This document shows positions 1 to 11,000 of a stretch of 64,000 bases of DNA, piece by piece (positions within the stretch are counted from its first letter, which is position 1; each line of letters starts with the position of its first letter). This DNA is from Paraspadella gotoi (Eukaryota > Chaetognatha), in contig JBJCIZ010000239.1 in assembly GCA_051294375.1 (NCBI GenBank), forward strand, positions 4,283,834 through 4,347,833, given 5' to 3'. The position numbers and the translations under genes were made by a program. Under the pieces are notes generated by a model. The model searched no databases and was not told the origin of the DNA. It was given only the letters and a program-made list of their open reading frames with translations.

Positions 1-440
1 TTGACGAGTTTTGAAAGAGGGGTGGAAGAGAGAGAAAGAGAAGGAAAGAAAAGGACCAACGCAAGGGCGCAAGAGGAAAAGGAGCCGAAGCAGCCGAAAG
101 AGAAAGAGTTCAGATACTCCCGGGAAGAGAAAAAGAGGAGGAGGGAGGGGGAAGAACAGAGTTGGACGAGGGGAAGAGAAAGAGGGAAGGAGAGAGAAAG
201 AGGAGGAGGGAAGAGAAAGAGGGTAAGGGGAAGAGAAAGATGGTAAGGGGAAGAGAAGAGGAGGAGGGGAAAAGAAAGGGGTAGTGGAGAGAGAAGAAGA
301 AGTAAGGGGAAGAGAAAGATGGTAAGGGGAGAGGAAAAGTGGAGGAGCGGTGAAAAGAAAGGGGTGAGGGGAACGATAAAGGTTGGAGGGGAAAGAGAAA
401 GGAAGAAGGGGAGAGAAGGGGGGGGGGTAGCTTTTTTTGG
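1..440. repeat. Purine-rich low-complexity tract (GGGGAAGAGAAAG-like)
   Basis: The + strand is almost pure A/G, built from degenerate repeats of GGGGAAGAGAAAGAGG. Long open frames on both strands here are compositional artefacts rich in R/K/E/G or S/F/L/P. I see no gene. Confidence 0.85.
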
Positions 441-514
441 TTTGCCATTTACAAATAATTTCTGCGCCTTGTCTTCCGGCGATTTTGCAGTCAGAATCAA
501 GTCATCCACATTAG

Positions 515-655
515 AGCGTAGTGAAAATTACATACAAAAATTCTAAATGTCAATTATGAACAACATACCATCAGTGAACATTAAGTTGTAAAAAAAATTA
601 ATTTTATATTCTTCAATTTTTGCGGTAGGCTATATTTATATATAGTACTATCCTT
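515..655 (+). repeat. Dispersed repeat, copy 1 (paired with 3,603-3,722)
   Basis: A stretch beginning GTAGTGAAAATTACATAC and ending near TATATTTATATATAGTACTATCC recurs at 3,603-3,722 in the same orientation with small differences and a short internal deletion. No coding capacity is visible. Confidence 0.7.
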
Positions 656-936
656 TGTTTTATTCCATTCTTTTCGTTGAGTTTAGGGATTTAGAAAAAA
701 AGTTCAAAATTTCAAGGCGTTTGAATAAACTTCGTTTCTCGTCCTGGAGACGATGCCTGCCTTCTAATAAACCTCCTGGTACCTTTTTAAAGCAGCCTTT
801 TTCACAGGTCCTTGGTTTACGAATTTTGGTTTGGGTAAGTTTTCCTCTGAGAATCCAAGGTCTACTTTGTAGTTTAGGAAACCCTCTTTGCAGTCGTTAA
901 TGTTTTCCCCAATTACATCCCTGAATTCCCAAACTA

Positions 937-1548
937 CTATCTAGGAAAAAAGTTAGAAACATTTTTTTTTAAAAGTTCATTTATTCAATAAAAAATATAC
1001 AAAACATGGGTAAAACATTCTCAATATTTGGTATGCCCTCCCTCGGCATCGACCACTGCCTGCATTCGTCTGGGCATGCTCTCGTAAAGCTGACACACCA
1101 AATGTTTTTGATTTGTTGTATCGCCGTAAAAAATTTGCAATGGTGGAACGAGGGATTCCAAGTCTATTGCTGATGAATTGTTGCGTCTTTCCCTCTTTTC
1201 TCAGAGCTACAATTGCACCTTTATGAACCAAAGAGAGGGGCTGTCTATTCGGCATAACCAAATTTAAAAAAATGAAAAAAATAACTAACTCAATTTGAAA
1301 TAGAAACAAATAACTCAATACCAAGAATTGTGTTAAACTAAAGGCGATTTTTTCCGCCATTTTTCACTTGAGGTAGCAATCTTATTTTGCCTCTAACTTC
1401 TATACGGTTGGATCTACGAAAAAATGGAAGGAAGCAACTGAAAGGAAATTTAGTGTAGAATCTGAAACATCCTGATTTTTTAAAAATCGAGCAAGTTTTC
1501 GAGTAGATATCCTCAATTAAAAATGTTTCTAACTTTTTTCCTAGATAG
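937..1548 (-). mobile_element. Internally deleted Tc1/mariner element
   Basis: Perfect terminal inverted repeats of about 30 bp beginning CTATCTAGGAAAAAAGTT lie at 937-966 and 1,519-1,548, each flanked by TA (935-936 and 1,549-1,550), the target duplication of the Tc1/mariner superfamily. Inside is a minus-strand remnant of a Tc1 transposase that keeps only its two ends. At 612 bp it is too short to be autonomous. Confidence 0.85.
1021..1255 (-). pseudogene. Tc1-type transposase remnant (N-terminal HTH joined to C-terminus)
   Basis: From an ATG at 1,255 the minus strand encodes a helix-turn-helix segment typical of Tc1 transposases (KEGKTQQFISNRLGIPRSTI, then a basic stretch). The catalytic DDE region is missing. 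A second frame further down encodes a typical Tc1 C-terminus (MPRRMQAVVDAEGGHTKY, stop at 1,021-1,023). The centre of the gene was deleted and the ends now lie in different frames, so it cannot make an active transposase. Confidence 0.75.
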
Positions 1549-2230
1549 TATTTCCCAAACCAAGTGAGCTTTCTCCCGAAGACTAGGATCGACGTCCTTG
1601 AAGGGCTTGAGAAACGACTCCTTGCCTCGTGCGTCATGTTTTTGGCGCCTCTTTTGACGTGCATCCTCCACCACTCGCATTTTCTCTTCTGTGGGTTTGT
1701 GGTGGATAATGGTTGTGACTGGAATGTGGTCTTTTCTCACCCTCCGCAGGAGGGTTTTGTCGCCTGTCATGTCCGCCTGAACGGGTTCGGCGGTGGCTTC
1801 TGTCACAAGGCCTAGACCCGTTTTGGCCTCATTTGTTATGAGAGGTCTTACGAATCCCCAAGCTCCAGGGCTATTGTTTACCTCCACTCCTTCGCAAAGT
1901 TGGTGGCCATCGAAGAAGTAGGCTTTTTTATTTATCGACTCGACTATCCATTTTGATCCAGCAAGAGTTTTCCAATAAGGCCTGCTGGACATTAGTCTGA
2001 TGGTTCCTTTGGCATCGCGCTCGGCATGTACGGGTAGGGATGTCTCCTCGTCTAGGTTTCCACGCGCGAGCCACCTGGCAGCTTTTAGGGCCTCATACTT
2101 CTCTCTGAAGGGGTGAGTGACCGGTTTATTGGCCATCAACGCGATTTGTAAATCGTCCCTCTGTTCGGATGGCTGCACGAACCAGAGTTGTTCTGGAGGG
2201 CCTGGGTTGGTCAGTGACCACTGTGGTCAC

Positions 2231-2629
2231 TGCCATCCGGATGATGATGTCTTGGTCACTTTCGTCGGCTGATATGTAAAACACTGTTTTCAGCACCCAT
2301 TTCTGAAACATTACCCAATCTTCACTACATTTAAGTAAGTAGACAGAGATTTCAACATGAAACCAAAGTGAATTTTATTCTCAGAAAAGTCATAAGGAAA
2401 GACGGTGTCAGAATTTGAGGCAGAATGGATTCAATACAAAAAAATGGTCTAGTATTTATAGTAGTTTTTATACAACACGGGCTTGATTCCCGATGGCATG
2501 AAGCCTCTCTTCTCATTGGTCCGTTTCAATGATGATTCATCCAATCAGAGAGACCTCGGCGGATTTTATCCGAGTCGCGGATCCGATTCCATTTTTGGTT
2601 CTGATTCCATCTGCGATGGTAGGATTAGG
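2231..2629. other. No gene seen
   Basis: Mixed-composition spacer between the relic ORF and an AT-rich repeat. It contains the end of a short minus-strand frame (to 2,311) and nothing else I can identify. Confidence 0.5.
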
Positions 2630-3130
2630 GTTAGGGGGAGCCTAACTCAGTAAGGTGGTTAAGAAATTTGAATTAAGCACCTGCTAAAACGAAAATTTAG
2701 ACATTTTTTAAAAAAATTGAATAGACAAAAAATTTTAATATTACTCCATACTCCATATATTAATTTTTTAATATTTATTTATAAATAGGAAAGGCTAAAA
2801 TTTTTTTTAGGATTTTTTTTATTTTTAAGATAAGATTTAGGGAGCTTGCAAAAAGTTGTCTATACAAAGTATAATTCTTTTTTTCGATATTTTGATCATA
2901 AGTGGGTGAAAAATATGAAAAACTATTTATAATCATCATCATCATCATCTTTCGATAATTTTATTACTTTTTCTTAATTTTGACCAAGACAACATAATGC
3001 TCTATTATATAGTAATATTGTCATTTTGATAACAACAATAAAAGCAATAAAATCGAACTTTTTTAAAAATTCATTTTTTACCTGAAAGTAGGCTTCAAAA
3101 CTAAAGTTTTGAACCCCCGCCCCAATTGAA
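2630..3130 (+). repeat. AT-rich dispersed repeat family D, copy
   Basis: Begins AGCCTAACTCAGTAAGGTGG and contains an (ATC)n core with CTTTCGATAATTTTATTACT, ending near TTTGAACCCCCGCCCC. Related copies occur at 59,666-59,938 joined to 61,862-62,780 (+), and in inverted or diverged form at 19,455-19,830, 20,150-20,660, 26,160-26,480, 8,105-8,360 and 42,610-43,130. No ORF is present. It is probably a non-autonomous element. Confidence 0.6.
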
Positions 3131-3219
3131 TTTAATTTTATAGTATATTTCTAAGAGGAGTTGATAATCAGATTAAAGATTTTAAAGAATTTAGTTTGAT
3201 ATATTATTATTAGGGCTGT

Positions 3220-3390
3220 ATGTATGAAATAAAAAAAATAAAGCAGTCTTGGAAATTAAGATTAAAGTTTAAGGTTAGGAATAGGCTCATATTAAGGATT
3301 AGGCATTAGAATTAGGTGACTGTTTGGAGTTAAGAATTGGCACTATGCTTTAGGGTTAAAGATCCAGGATTAAGGTTTTAGGTTAAAGAT
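3220..3390 (+). repeat. Degenerate telomere-like tract (TTAGGG/TTAAGG variants)
   Basis: Irregular repeats such as TTAAGGTTAGG, ATTAGGCATTAG and TTTAGGGTTAAAG. Many similar tracts occur in both orientations across the window, mostly in introns and spacers. Confidence 0.55.
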
Positions 3391-3602
3391 AAAATTATTA
3401 AGTAATAAATGTAAGGCTTTGGTAATGAATCTCGTAATGTTCAAATTAAGATTACATATAAAGAGATTTTTAAAAAAATATTTAAATATAAAAATTAACT
3501 GTAATCTGAATTTGATACGAAATAAAATGTGGCATTTTGAGAAAATATGGCTATTGATATAGATATAGATATAGATCGCGCGTTGAATGTTGAACACTAA
3601 GG

Positions 3603-3722
3603 AGTAGTGAAAGTTACATACGAAAATTCTAAATGTCAATTATGAACAACAACTTTGTAAAAAAAATTAATTTTATGTTCTTCAATTTTTGCAGTAGGCT
3701 ATATTTATATATGGTACTATCC
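3603..3722 (+). repeat. Dispersed repeat, copy 2 (paired with 515-655)
   Basis: Closely matches 515-655 in the same orientation, from GTAGTGAAAGTTACATAC to GGTACTATCC. Confidence 0.7.
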
Positions 3723-4880
3723 GTATAAAATCAAAAACTTTCAAAATAGTCTTTTCTTAATTTTAATTGCAGATTTGAATTCCTCGTTAAAAGTTGATAA
3801 AAGAAAATATAAATCATTTTTAAAAATTCTTTCATGAAGTGGGTTAAAAATTAAAAAAACTATATTTAATATATAAAATTTTAATTTACAGCTTAAAATA
3901 TAGGTTTTTTTATATTTGATCAACTTAATGAAAGAATTTTTAAAAAAGAGTTATATTTTTTTATATCAATTGATCAACTTTTCAATCCAAATCTGCAAAA
4001 AAATGTTACAAAAAACTATTTCAAATTTTAACATTTATTGGATTAGTATTAGTACTAATATAAATATGGCCTTCTGCGTAAATTGTAAAATTTATTATAA
4101 AATTTTAATTTTTAGTAAAGTTAAATTTAGAATTTTTACTACGCTTTCTTGAACACAGCGCACTCATTTTCGGAACAAGGTTTCATTAAAAAATTTACCG
4201 GAAGTGACATCAATTATAAAAGTGGAGGATGCCGTTTGAAAAATTAGTGCTGCGGGATAAGTCGTAGGCGTCATCGCCAACGCAAGGCGACGCCGATAAC
4301 GCTTTTTTTGATGGCGATCGAATAAGAAGGCTTCTGATTGGTGGAGATCGTCTTCAAAAATGGTAGAATCGATCTGTGATTGGTTGAAAAAAAAGATCGA
4401 AAGATAGAATAAAGAAAAAAATGAGTAAAAAATTTATTTAAACTCGTCAGCTTACTTATATCAATGATACTGATAATAAAAATAAAAATGTTTTACAAGT
4501 AAAAAAAATATGATCCTAACAAATTTTAATCTATCATTGCAAATTGATGCAATAATCAATTGTTCATTATCCAATCAAACTTTTCTTAAAAAGAAAATTA
4601 ATTTTAATTATAAGAATAATTTTAAAATATTTGGCTCTCTTTAGAGTACCCAATTTCTATTTGTTTATCTAAGAATTGATATTCAACTTTTATATTTTAC
4701 TCTAGCCCTAAACCTTGATAATAATTTTTAACTCTAACCTTTAACCCTAAATACTAGTCCCTAAATCAAATCCTTAACCATAATCGTAAACCAAGTCCCT
4801 AATCTTAATTACTAAACTAATCCCTAACCTGAATACCTAATCCTAACCTTTAGCCTAATTTTTAATTAAAAAAAAAAATT
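3723..4880. other. AT-rich spacer with a C-rich telomere-like tract
   Basis: Very AT-rich, with short chance ORFs only. 4,690-4,860 is a degenerate CTAACC/CCCTAA tract, the opposite orientation to 3,220-3,390. Nothing else is recognisable. Confidence 0.5.
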
Positions 4881-4950
4881 TCCGAATTTAAGAAAAAATG
4901 GAGCGTTCTGGGAAAATAAGGCCAAATGTCCCCAGGCATTTCAAAATCAC

Positions 4951-5175
4951 CCGGTATCGATCCTCAGTCGCGGGCGTCGACCTCTTCCGGTATCCCTCGA
5001 CCGTCCACGAACCCCGCGGCCCGGGCCACGACCGGGAAGGCTCCGACCATATCGACCCTTCGTCGATAAGGGTCACCGCGGGGGCGCTCAGTGTCTTTCC
5101 GGTGGAATCCTCGACATTTGTTGATCCGAGACCGGCGAAAAAAATCCAAGTCAGCATTTGTGTCGCCAATCTCAT
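4951..5175 (-). CDS. Candidate first coding exon of a secreted or membrane protein (minus strand)
   Basis: A GC-rich island in AT-rich sequence is open on the minus strand from an ATG at 5,175. The first ~20 residues form a plausible signal peptide (MRLATQMLTWIFFAGLGSTN), followed by a hydrophilic stretch with AVTLIDEGSIW, SWPGPRGSW and EGYRKRS. A good 5' splice site (CGG|GTGATT on the minus strand) closes the exon at 4,951 in phase 0 after 75 codons. I do not recognise the family and cannot find following exons further left with confidence. The + strand is also open here, so strand choice rests on the signal peptide and splice donor. Moderate to low certainty. Confidence 0.4.
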
Positions 5176-6005
5176 TTTTGAGGAAATTTTTTATAAACTT
5201 TTTTTCCTTTTTTACGTGTGTTATATGTTTATTTAGTTGCTAACGTTCACACGATCTTATACAATAGTTGTACAATAGTTTCTGTACGTTTTAATATAGT
5301 CGTTTCGCGTCCATCGTCCATCGTAATTTTGAATGATAACTCTTCGTGTCATATTGATGATTTCACTTTCAATAATTATTTTTAAAAAGTCAGTGACCGA
5401 ATTGAATGAATATTTTCGCCGTAAAAAAGCCGGTCAAAGGTTTGGAGGCATAAAAGCTTGTTAAAGGTTTAATGTTTGTATTGAATTAATTTCATAGTCA
5501 TAGATGAAAAGTGAATTACAAACTTAAATCAAAAGTGAAAAAAAAAAACAACTACGGGCGCGTTCTGCTTATTAGTCGTCATGGAAACAAGCGAGATATT
5601 TTTAGTCTCTCTCTCTCTCTATCTCTCTCTCTCTCTCTCTTTCCCTGTCCTTTTGTTATCTAATTCCCACTCCAAGACTTTCCTCCCGTCACCTCCCGTC
5701 CTCTCACCGCTTTCGAAGGAAACGCGAAACAAAAGGCCAGTTTCAAGTTGTTCCCGATGACCACGGTCTGTCTCTGTCTCTCTATCAGACACACTCTGTC
5801 TCACACCACTTAACCCTGTTCTTCTGTTTCAAACTTGGGGAAGAGAGCTCGTCGTCGTTCCGTCGTCGTTCCGTCTTCCTCGTCGTCGAGGTTATGACTG
5901 AAAAACTGTACCGACAATTTTCACTATCTCGTTCTCTCTCTCCCTTTTATGCTTACATAAAAAGTACTTCGTTTATTTTTAAAGTTTCATAAAATAAAAA
6001 AAAAT
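5176..6005. other. Spacer with CT microsatellite; no gene seen
   Basis: Holds a (CT)n tract around 5,608-5,640, more CT-rich sequence to about 5,800 and a TCGTCGT-rich stretch near 5,850-5,890. Short ORFs reflect the simple repeats. Confidence 0.5.
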
Positions 6006-6610
6006 ATAGAGAAGCCAGGTACTCTGGGAGTGAATAAACGGGACTGTGAGAGAGTCTTGATTGAAAGCTTGCAGGGACCTGCTATGTAATTATCTTGTAA
6101 GAGTGATGGAGGCCTTAAACCACCAAAGCCTGTCCAAAGTCAGGGGCGAGATAGCTTATTTATTAAATGAATGGATAATTTTTATATTGGTTGTACCAAT
6201 TTCATATTAATAAAAATATATAAATATTAAATATATATAAAATAATAATATGAAATTGGTACAACCAATATAAAAATATATAATAATAAAAATATATATT
6301 GGTTGTACCAATTTCATAAAATTCAGCTCCTTGTATTTTGATGCTAGTGCGGAGTACAATAAGTATTCCCCGATCTAATACTTAAGGGAGTGGTCTTTTC
6401 ATACAATTGAAACATTCCTTGAAATATTTTCCACTTCATTGATATGGAAGCCAGGTACTCTGGGAGTGAATAAACGGGATTGTGAGAGAGTCTTGATTGA
6501 AAGCTTGCAGGGACCTGCTATGTCATTATTTTGTAAGAGTGATGGAGGCCTTAAACCACCTTAAATGAATGGATAATTTTTATATTGGTTGTACCAATTT
6601 CATAACGTAT
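6006..6610 (+). repeat. 345-bp repeat family (REP-A), about 1.7 units plus extra hairpin ends
   Basis: Contains the unit marks GAAGCCAGGTACTCTGGGAG, GATGGAGGCCTTAAACCACC and the end ATATTGGTTGTACCAATTTC, in which ATTGGT-TGT-ACCAAT is a perfect hairpin. Between 6,190 and 6,320 the hairpin end occurs three times in alternating orientation, making a local palindrome. Other copies are scattered over the window, with a tandem array at 44,275-45,243. Confidence 0.75.
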
Positions 6611-7109
6611 TTTATATATTTTACGGTTTGTAAATATGTAAGGAAAATAAAAAGGCACTGTTGCTTGACCGTTTACGCCGATTCACAATAGCGAGGGCTT
6701 CAGGCTTCTTTACATTCAAAACATTTTGCGGTGTTCTCAAGGGAGTGGTCCTTTTATAAAATAATATATTTTTTGTTAAATTTAAATTTGAAATATAATA
6801 TTGTATTCATAAATATATACGTACAAAAAATCTGCAGAAAGAAAATTAGTTGTAATCAACTTAAAGTAAGTGGAGAAACTATATGGAAAAATAATTGTTT
6901 TATAGTAAAGAAAAAACAGTTGCGTGATACCCCAGGTTACTTTCAAAGCTTTTTCATGTATAATTTTTTTTCATGTCATCTTTTATTGAAGCAAATTAAT
7001 ATGAACCCTTACTAATACATTAGAACTTAATAATCGGTGTGTATGTCTGTTAGTCAGTCTTCCATTTATATTAAAAATGTATTTATATTTATTCATACAA
7101 TAATATAAT
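6611..7109. other. AT-rich spacer; no gene seen
   Basis: AT-rich sequence with one chance ORF (about 6,731-7,015) rich in F/N/K/I, without splice or family signals. Confidence 0.45.
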
Positions 7110-7355
7110 AATTAAAATTACTATTATATCAATCAATTATTATTATATCAATGAATTAGTATTAGATCAATCGATTATTATTTCATCATTCAATTATTAT
7201 TACATCATTCAATTATTATTACATCATTCAATTATTATTACATCATTCAATTATTATTACATCAATCAATTATTATTATATCAATCAATTATTATTACAT
7301 CAATCAATTTCTATTATATCAATCAATTACTATTTTATCAATAATTCGCTATCGT
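7110..7355 (+). repeat. Degenerate ~18-bp minisatellite (ATCAATCAATTATTATTA)
   Basis: About a dozen imperfect copies of TATTATTACATCATTCAAT or TATCAATCAATTATTAT. A related array in inverse orientation lies at about 55,590-55,700. It sits just upstream of the cyclase start. Confidence 0.75.
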
Positions 7356-7533
7356 ATCAATCATTCGTTTTTTTATAGATTTTTTTATTAATTTTCTTTG
7401 ATAGTAACGTCTGGCGAGATCACTATGCTTTTAATATTTTTTAAATAGGGAAGCGAGAAATTGGGATCGCTAAACAAAACTAAAACAACAAAACCCAAAA
7501 AAACAAAACCACGAGGACCGGAAACGATGCGCC

Positions 7534-8021
7534 ATGATTCCGATGCCGGAAGTTCTCTCTTTTGGCGAAGGAGGAACCATTCCTGACGAGTCGTTGGACG
7601 ATCGACAACGACAACGAGGAGGCGTAGAGCCGTCCGATTCCGAGCCGCTCGTCCAACGACTGCTGCAGAAGAAGCAGCAGCATCACGACTCCGCCCAGCA
7701 GCGGGACGCCTCGCCGCAGCGGCTGGAGGTGCATCATCAGCCGCAACTGCAGGCGCAACAAATAAGTCAAACTAACGACGTTCGACGCGGAGCCGACTGT
7801 CCTAACTTCGAACACCCCGTCGTCGTCCACAGTCGTCGACCGCCCCGAAGACACCCTTCTGTTCCGGAGACGGACATTGCCTCCGAGTTTCGCGACCTCG
7901 TCCACGAAGCCTGCGCCCCCAGCGGATCCTCCGCCTCGGCCGGCGGCTCCTGCGCCATGCGGCCGCGGGGCTCAATCGTTATGTTCGAGAGGGCCGCGAG
8001 AGGGTGTTGGCTCAATCCCAG
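7534..8021 (+). CDS. Cyclase exon 1: cytosolic N-terminus
   Basis: The first ATG after an in-frame stop (TAA at 7,471) starts [10 protein letters not shown]. Residues are polar, rich in Q, H, R and P, and the exon ends with [13 protein letters not shown], matching the conserved FERAxxxWWxPKF block of type 9 cyclases. Donor CAG|GTTTTG leaves phase 2. A minus-strand frame over the same bases is a shadow. Confidence 0.85.
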
Positions 8022-11000
8022 GTTTTGAAGGCTTCGTTGTAGGGGAGTTCGGTACTATGTGTAATTTTGTATTAGGGCAACAAAGAAGACTTTGTACTAC
8101 ATTGTAGCGGTATATTCACTAGGGTGGAGTGATATAAAGATTGAGCGATGGAACAATGTTTTTTGCTGTCTTTGTATATGTAATAAAAAATAATTAAGCC
8201 CTTTTTCAAAAAAAAAAGTTGTATAAAAGTATTATTAATTGAATTTTTTTATAGTAATTATCCTTAAAAAATCATAAAATTTCAAAATCATATTTTTTTA
8301 ATTTTAATAACAGTTTCGGATTATATAATATTATTATTATAATATTAATTAAAAGCTATCATTTCTTTTATATTTTTTTTATATAAATTTTTTTACACCC
8401 AAGAGCCCGGGCCTCTGGTCTTTGTGGAATATGATCGGAATAACTACTTTTAATCCCTTGAATCAAATTAAACTGCTTACTTTAACACGAGTAAGTCTAT
8501 GATTAGAATTAGCATAGAATAATGAAACGGAGAAAGTTTGACCTTCACCGACTGGGATTTTCACTTTTTGTGAGTGATAATGGGCTAAATTTTTCTTTCG
8601 CTGACCGTGGTTTTATTTAATTATTTAAAAATATTTATTTTTTGAAAAAAGTTTAAAAATTTTTTATTTAATTACCTTGTGATTAAACTTTCTTTCGTTG
8701 TGATTTTAGATAATTGAAATTAAAGACAAAAGCACTGATGAAGGCTTGAATGAAAGCCGAAACTTGTCTGTACAATAAAATAAAATCGTTGCTGTATCAA
8801 GACTTTGTCTTTAATTTCAATTATTTAATTACCTTAACCCCTCTTAACCCTAACTACCCCTAACCCTAAACCTCCTTTAAACCACCCTTAACCCTAACCC
8901 CTCCCTAACCCCGGTCGGCGAAAATAAAATTAATCCTCATTAATAAACTACCCTTAAACTACCCTTATACCACCCACAGCACTAAACCCCTCCGTCGACG
9001 AATAAAAAATTATGCCAATAAAAATGTCTCTCTCTCTCTCTCTCCCTCTCCCCCTCCCCCTTTCTATCCACAAGATTCGACTCGGAAATTCTGGAGGAGC
9101 AGCAATGGCTTTCTTCTTTTCCTCAAACACGAAGCCGATTTAAAATCGCACTCATCTACGTCGCGTTGACCGTCTTCTTCTGGATGATCTTCTACATCGC
9201 GACTTCGGAGGTGGAATAGAGCCTAGATTATTTTGGATTATATATAATTATTTATTATCTATTTATTAATTATTATTTTGGATTTATTATTTTTCTTATT
9301 TTGGGCTTCTTTGGATTCGGGGGTTGCGTTGGGGATTGGGACGTGGGCGGTATCGTTGTGGAATTGCGTGCCGTGGATTGTGGTTTCATCTCCAGGGGGA
9401 CAGGATAATTTGCTTTGTGGCTGGATAATAGATGTAAATTTAGCTAGATTGGCGTTGATTTAGGATCGGACTTGATCGCAATTGGACGGGATAAAGATTG
9501 GTATTGATTTTCTTTTTTGGGGGGGGGTCTTAATAATTTTGAATTGGAATGAAATTGAATTGGGATAAATTAAGAGCAATATGGAATCATGGATTGTAAT
9601 TTGGGCAGGATTGAGGCGAGATGGAATTGGAACGCGATTAATCTGGATTATTATCATAATAGTTTGAGCTATTTGCAATCCATTACAAATAGATTACATA
9701 CTACTCGATTGTCATTATATATTCAATTTATTCGAATACAAAATGGTTGAATCAATTCTGAGCTGTTACAACATACAATACTAAGTCTGAAGAAAAGAAA
9801 ATAACAAATATAAGTTTCCTTTAATTTTCATAGTAATTTATAATGGGCGTAAACTTTAGAGACCAACTTTTTTTACAATTATTAAACATTGTTAGTATCT
9901 CATGATATCCACAGATATTATGCAAATCACTTTCCCATCGATTGAATTGATAAGGGCTAAATCTAGGATCTGGGATCTGGGCTGGATTAAAATCGGGCTT
10001 GATCGGAATTTGGCTTGATCGGATTTGCTTAAATTAAAATAGGGCTGGACATGGGATTGAATGTGATTAGGCAGAAGTGAAATGGGTTTTTTTTTTATAT
10101 ATTAAGGGATTTATTAACAGTTAGGTAAATTTAGATAATATAATTTATGATTACTTGATTACTTTATCTAGTATTCTGATGCATTATAGCATTATATATA
10201 TATAGCGTTATACATATAGCATTATAGCTTTATCAATTAATTTATTCCTCAATCAAGTCATTGATAAATTAAATTCATTGATCAATGTCCAAGGACAACT
10301 GGGCACCCTACGCCGTGGGTGCCGCTTCTTGCCTCATCGTCATCTTCGGCTTCCTCGTCTTTACTTGGTCTCCCTTTTATCAGAAGTTCTACCTGACAAT
10401 CTCCGTGTTCCTGGTGCTGTTGCTGGGGACGTTATCCCTGCTCAGCTTTGAGTACAACGCCAGAACTGGTTAGTGGCAATGAAGTAAATAAAGATTAAAT
10501 TAAAAATTAAGAAAAACATCGCCATTGGTATAAGAAACGAAAATTAAATTTCATCAAATTAAATCGAATACATATTATCACGTACGAGGGACGATGGCCT
10601 AAAACCGTCATAGCCTGTCCAAAGTCTCTGGCAATATAGCTTATCTATGAGATGAACTTACGAATTTATTAAATGAATACCCAATTCATTGTATATTGGT
10701 TGTACCAATTTCATAGATCTGTCTTTCAAAAATCAATCCATTAAAGGAGACCAAATACTCATAAATTAATCGAATGAAAAAAAAAAACCTATTCCTCCCT
10801 CCTTCCCCCCCGGCCGCCGCAGAAAACCCCGAAAACTCCGACATCTTTTACCCTTGTTCCTCGATGAACTTTCGCGGCCAACAGCGGGAGGAGCTTCGGA
10901 CGGCGTTGTTGCAGAACAAGACGGCCGACGTCTATCCCATCACTTCCTTCTGCATAAGCGTCGAGTTTCTCCTGCTCATCTACACCGTTATACCGCTACC

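Larger units (their letters stand above)
764..2226 (-). pseudogene. Uncharacterised ORF split by the Tc1 insertion; possibly retroelement-derived
   Basis: The minus strand is open from 2,226 (after an in-frame TGA at 2,227-2,229) down to the Tc1 element at 1,550. Composition is ordinary globular-protein-like, with motifs such as ALKAARWLARG and RRVRKDHIPVTTIIHHKPTEE, and is more GC-rich than the surroundings. Skipping the element and one TA copy, the same frame stays open for 56 more codons (934-767) to a TAG at 764-766. The distal part, with an acidic helix and then a basic KKAALKRYQE segment and 'AGIVS' just past the stop, loosely resembles the linker before a retroelement reverse transcriptase. 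I do not recognise the proximal part. Another ORF immediately upstream (to 2,311) may be a frameshifted continuation. Likely a dead relic; function unknown. Confidence 0.5.

Noticed and set aside
2190-2226. 2A-like NPGP peptide in the minus-strand relic ORF
   Set aside because: NPGP is present but the required preceding D-x-E-x residues are not, so ribosome skipping is not supported.
3220-4860. True telomeric repeats or chromosome end
   Set aside because: The tracts are short, highly degenerate, in both orientations and spread through introns of an intact gene.
7480-7905. Minus-strand ORF of 141 residues
   Set aside because: Shadow of cyclase exon 1, whose + frame carries the conserved FERA...WLNP motif and joins exon 2 in phase.
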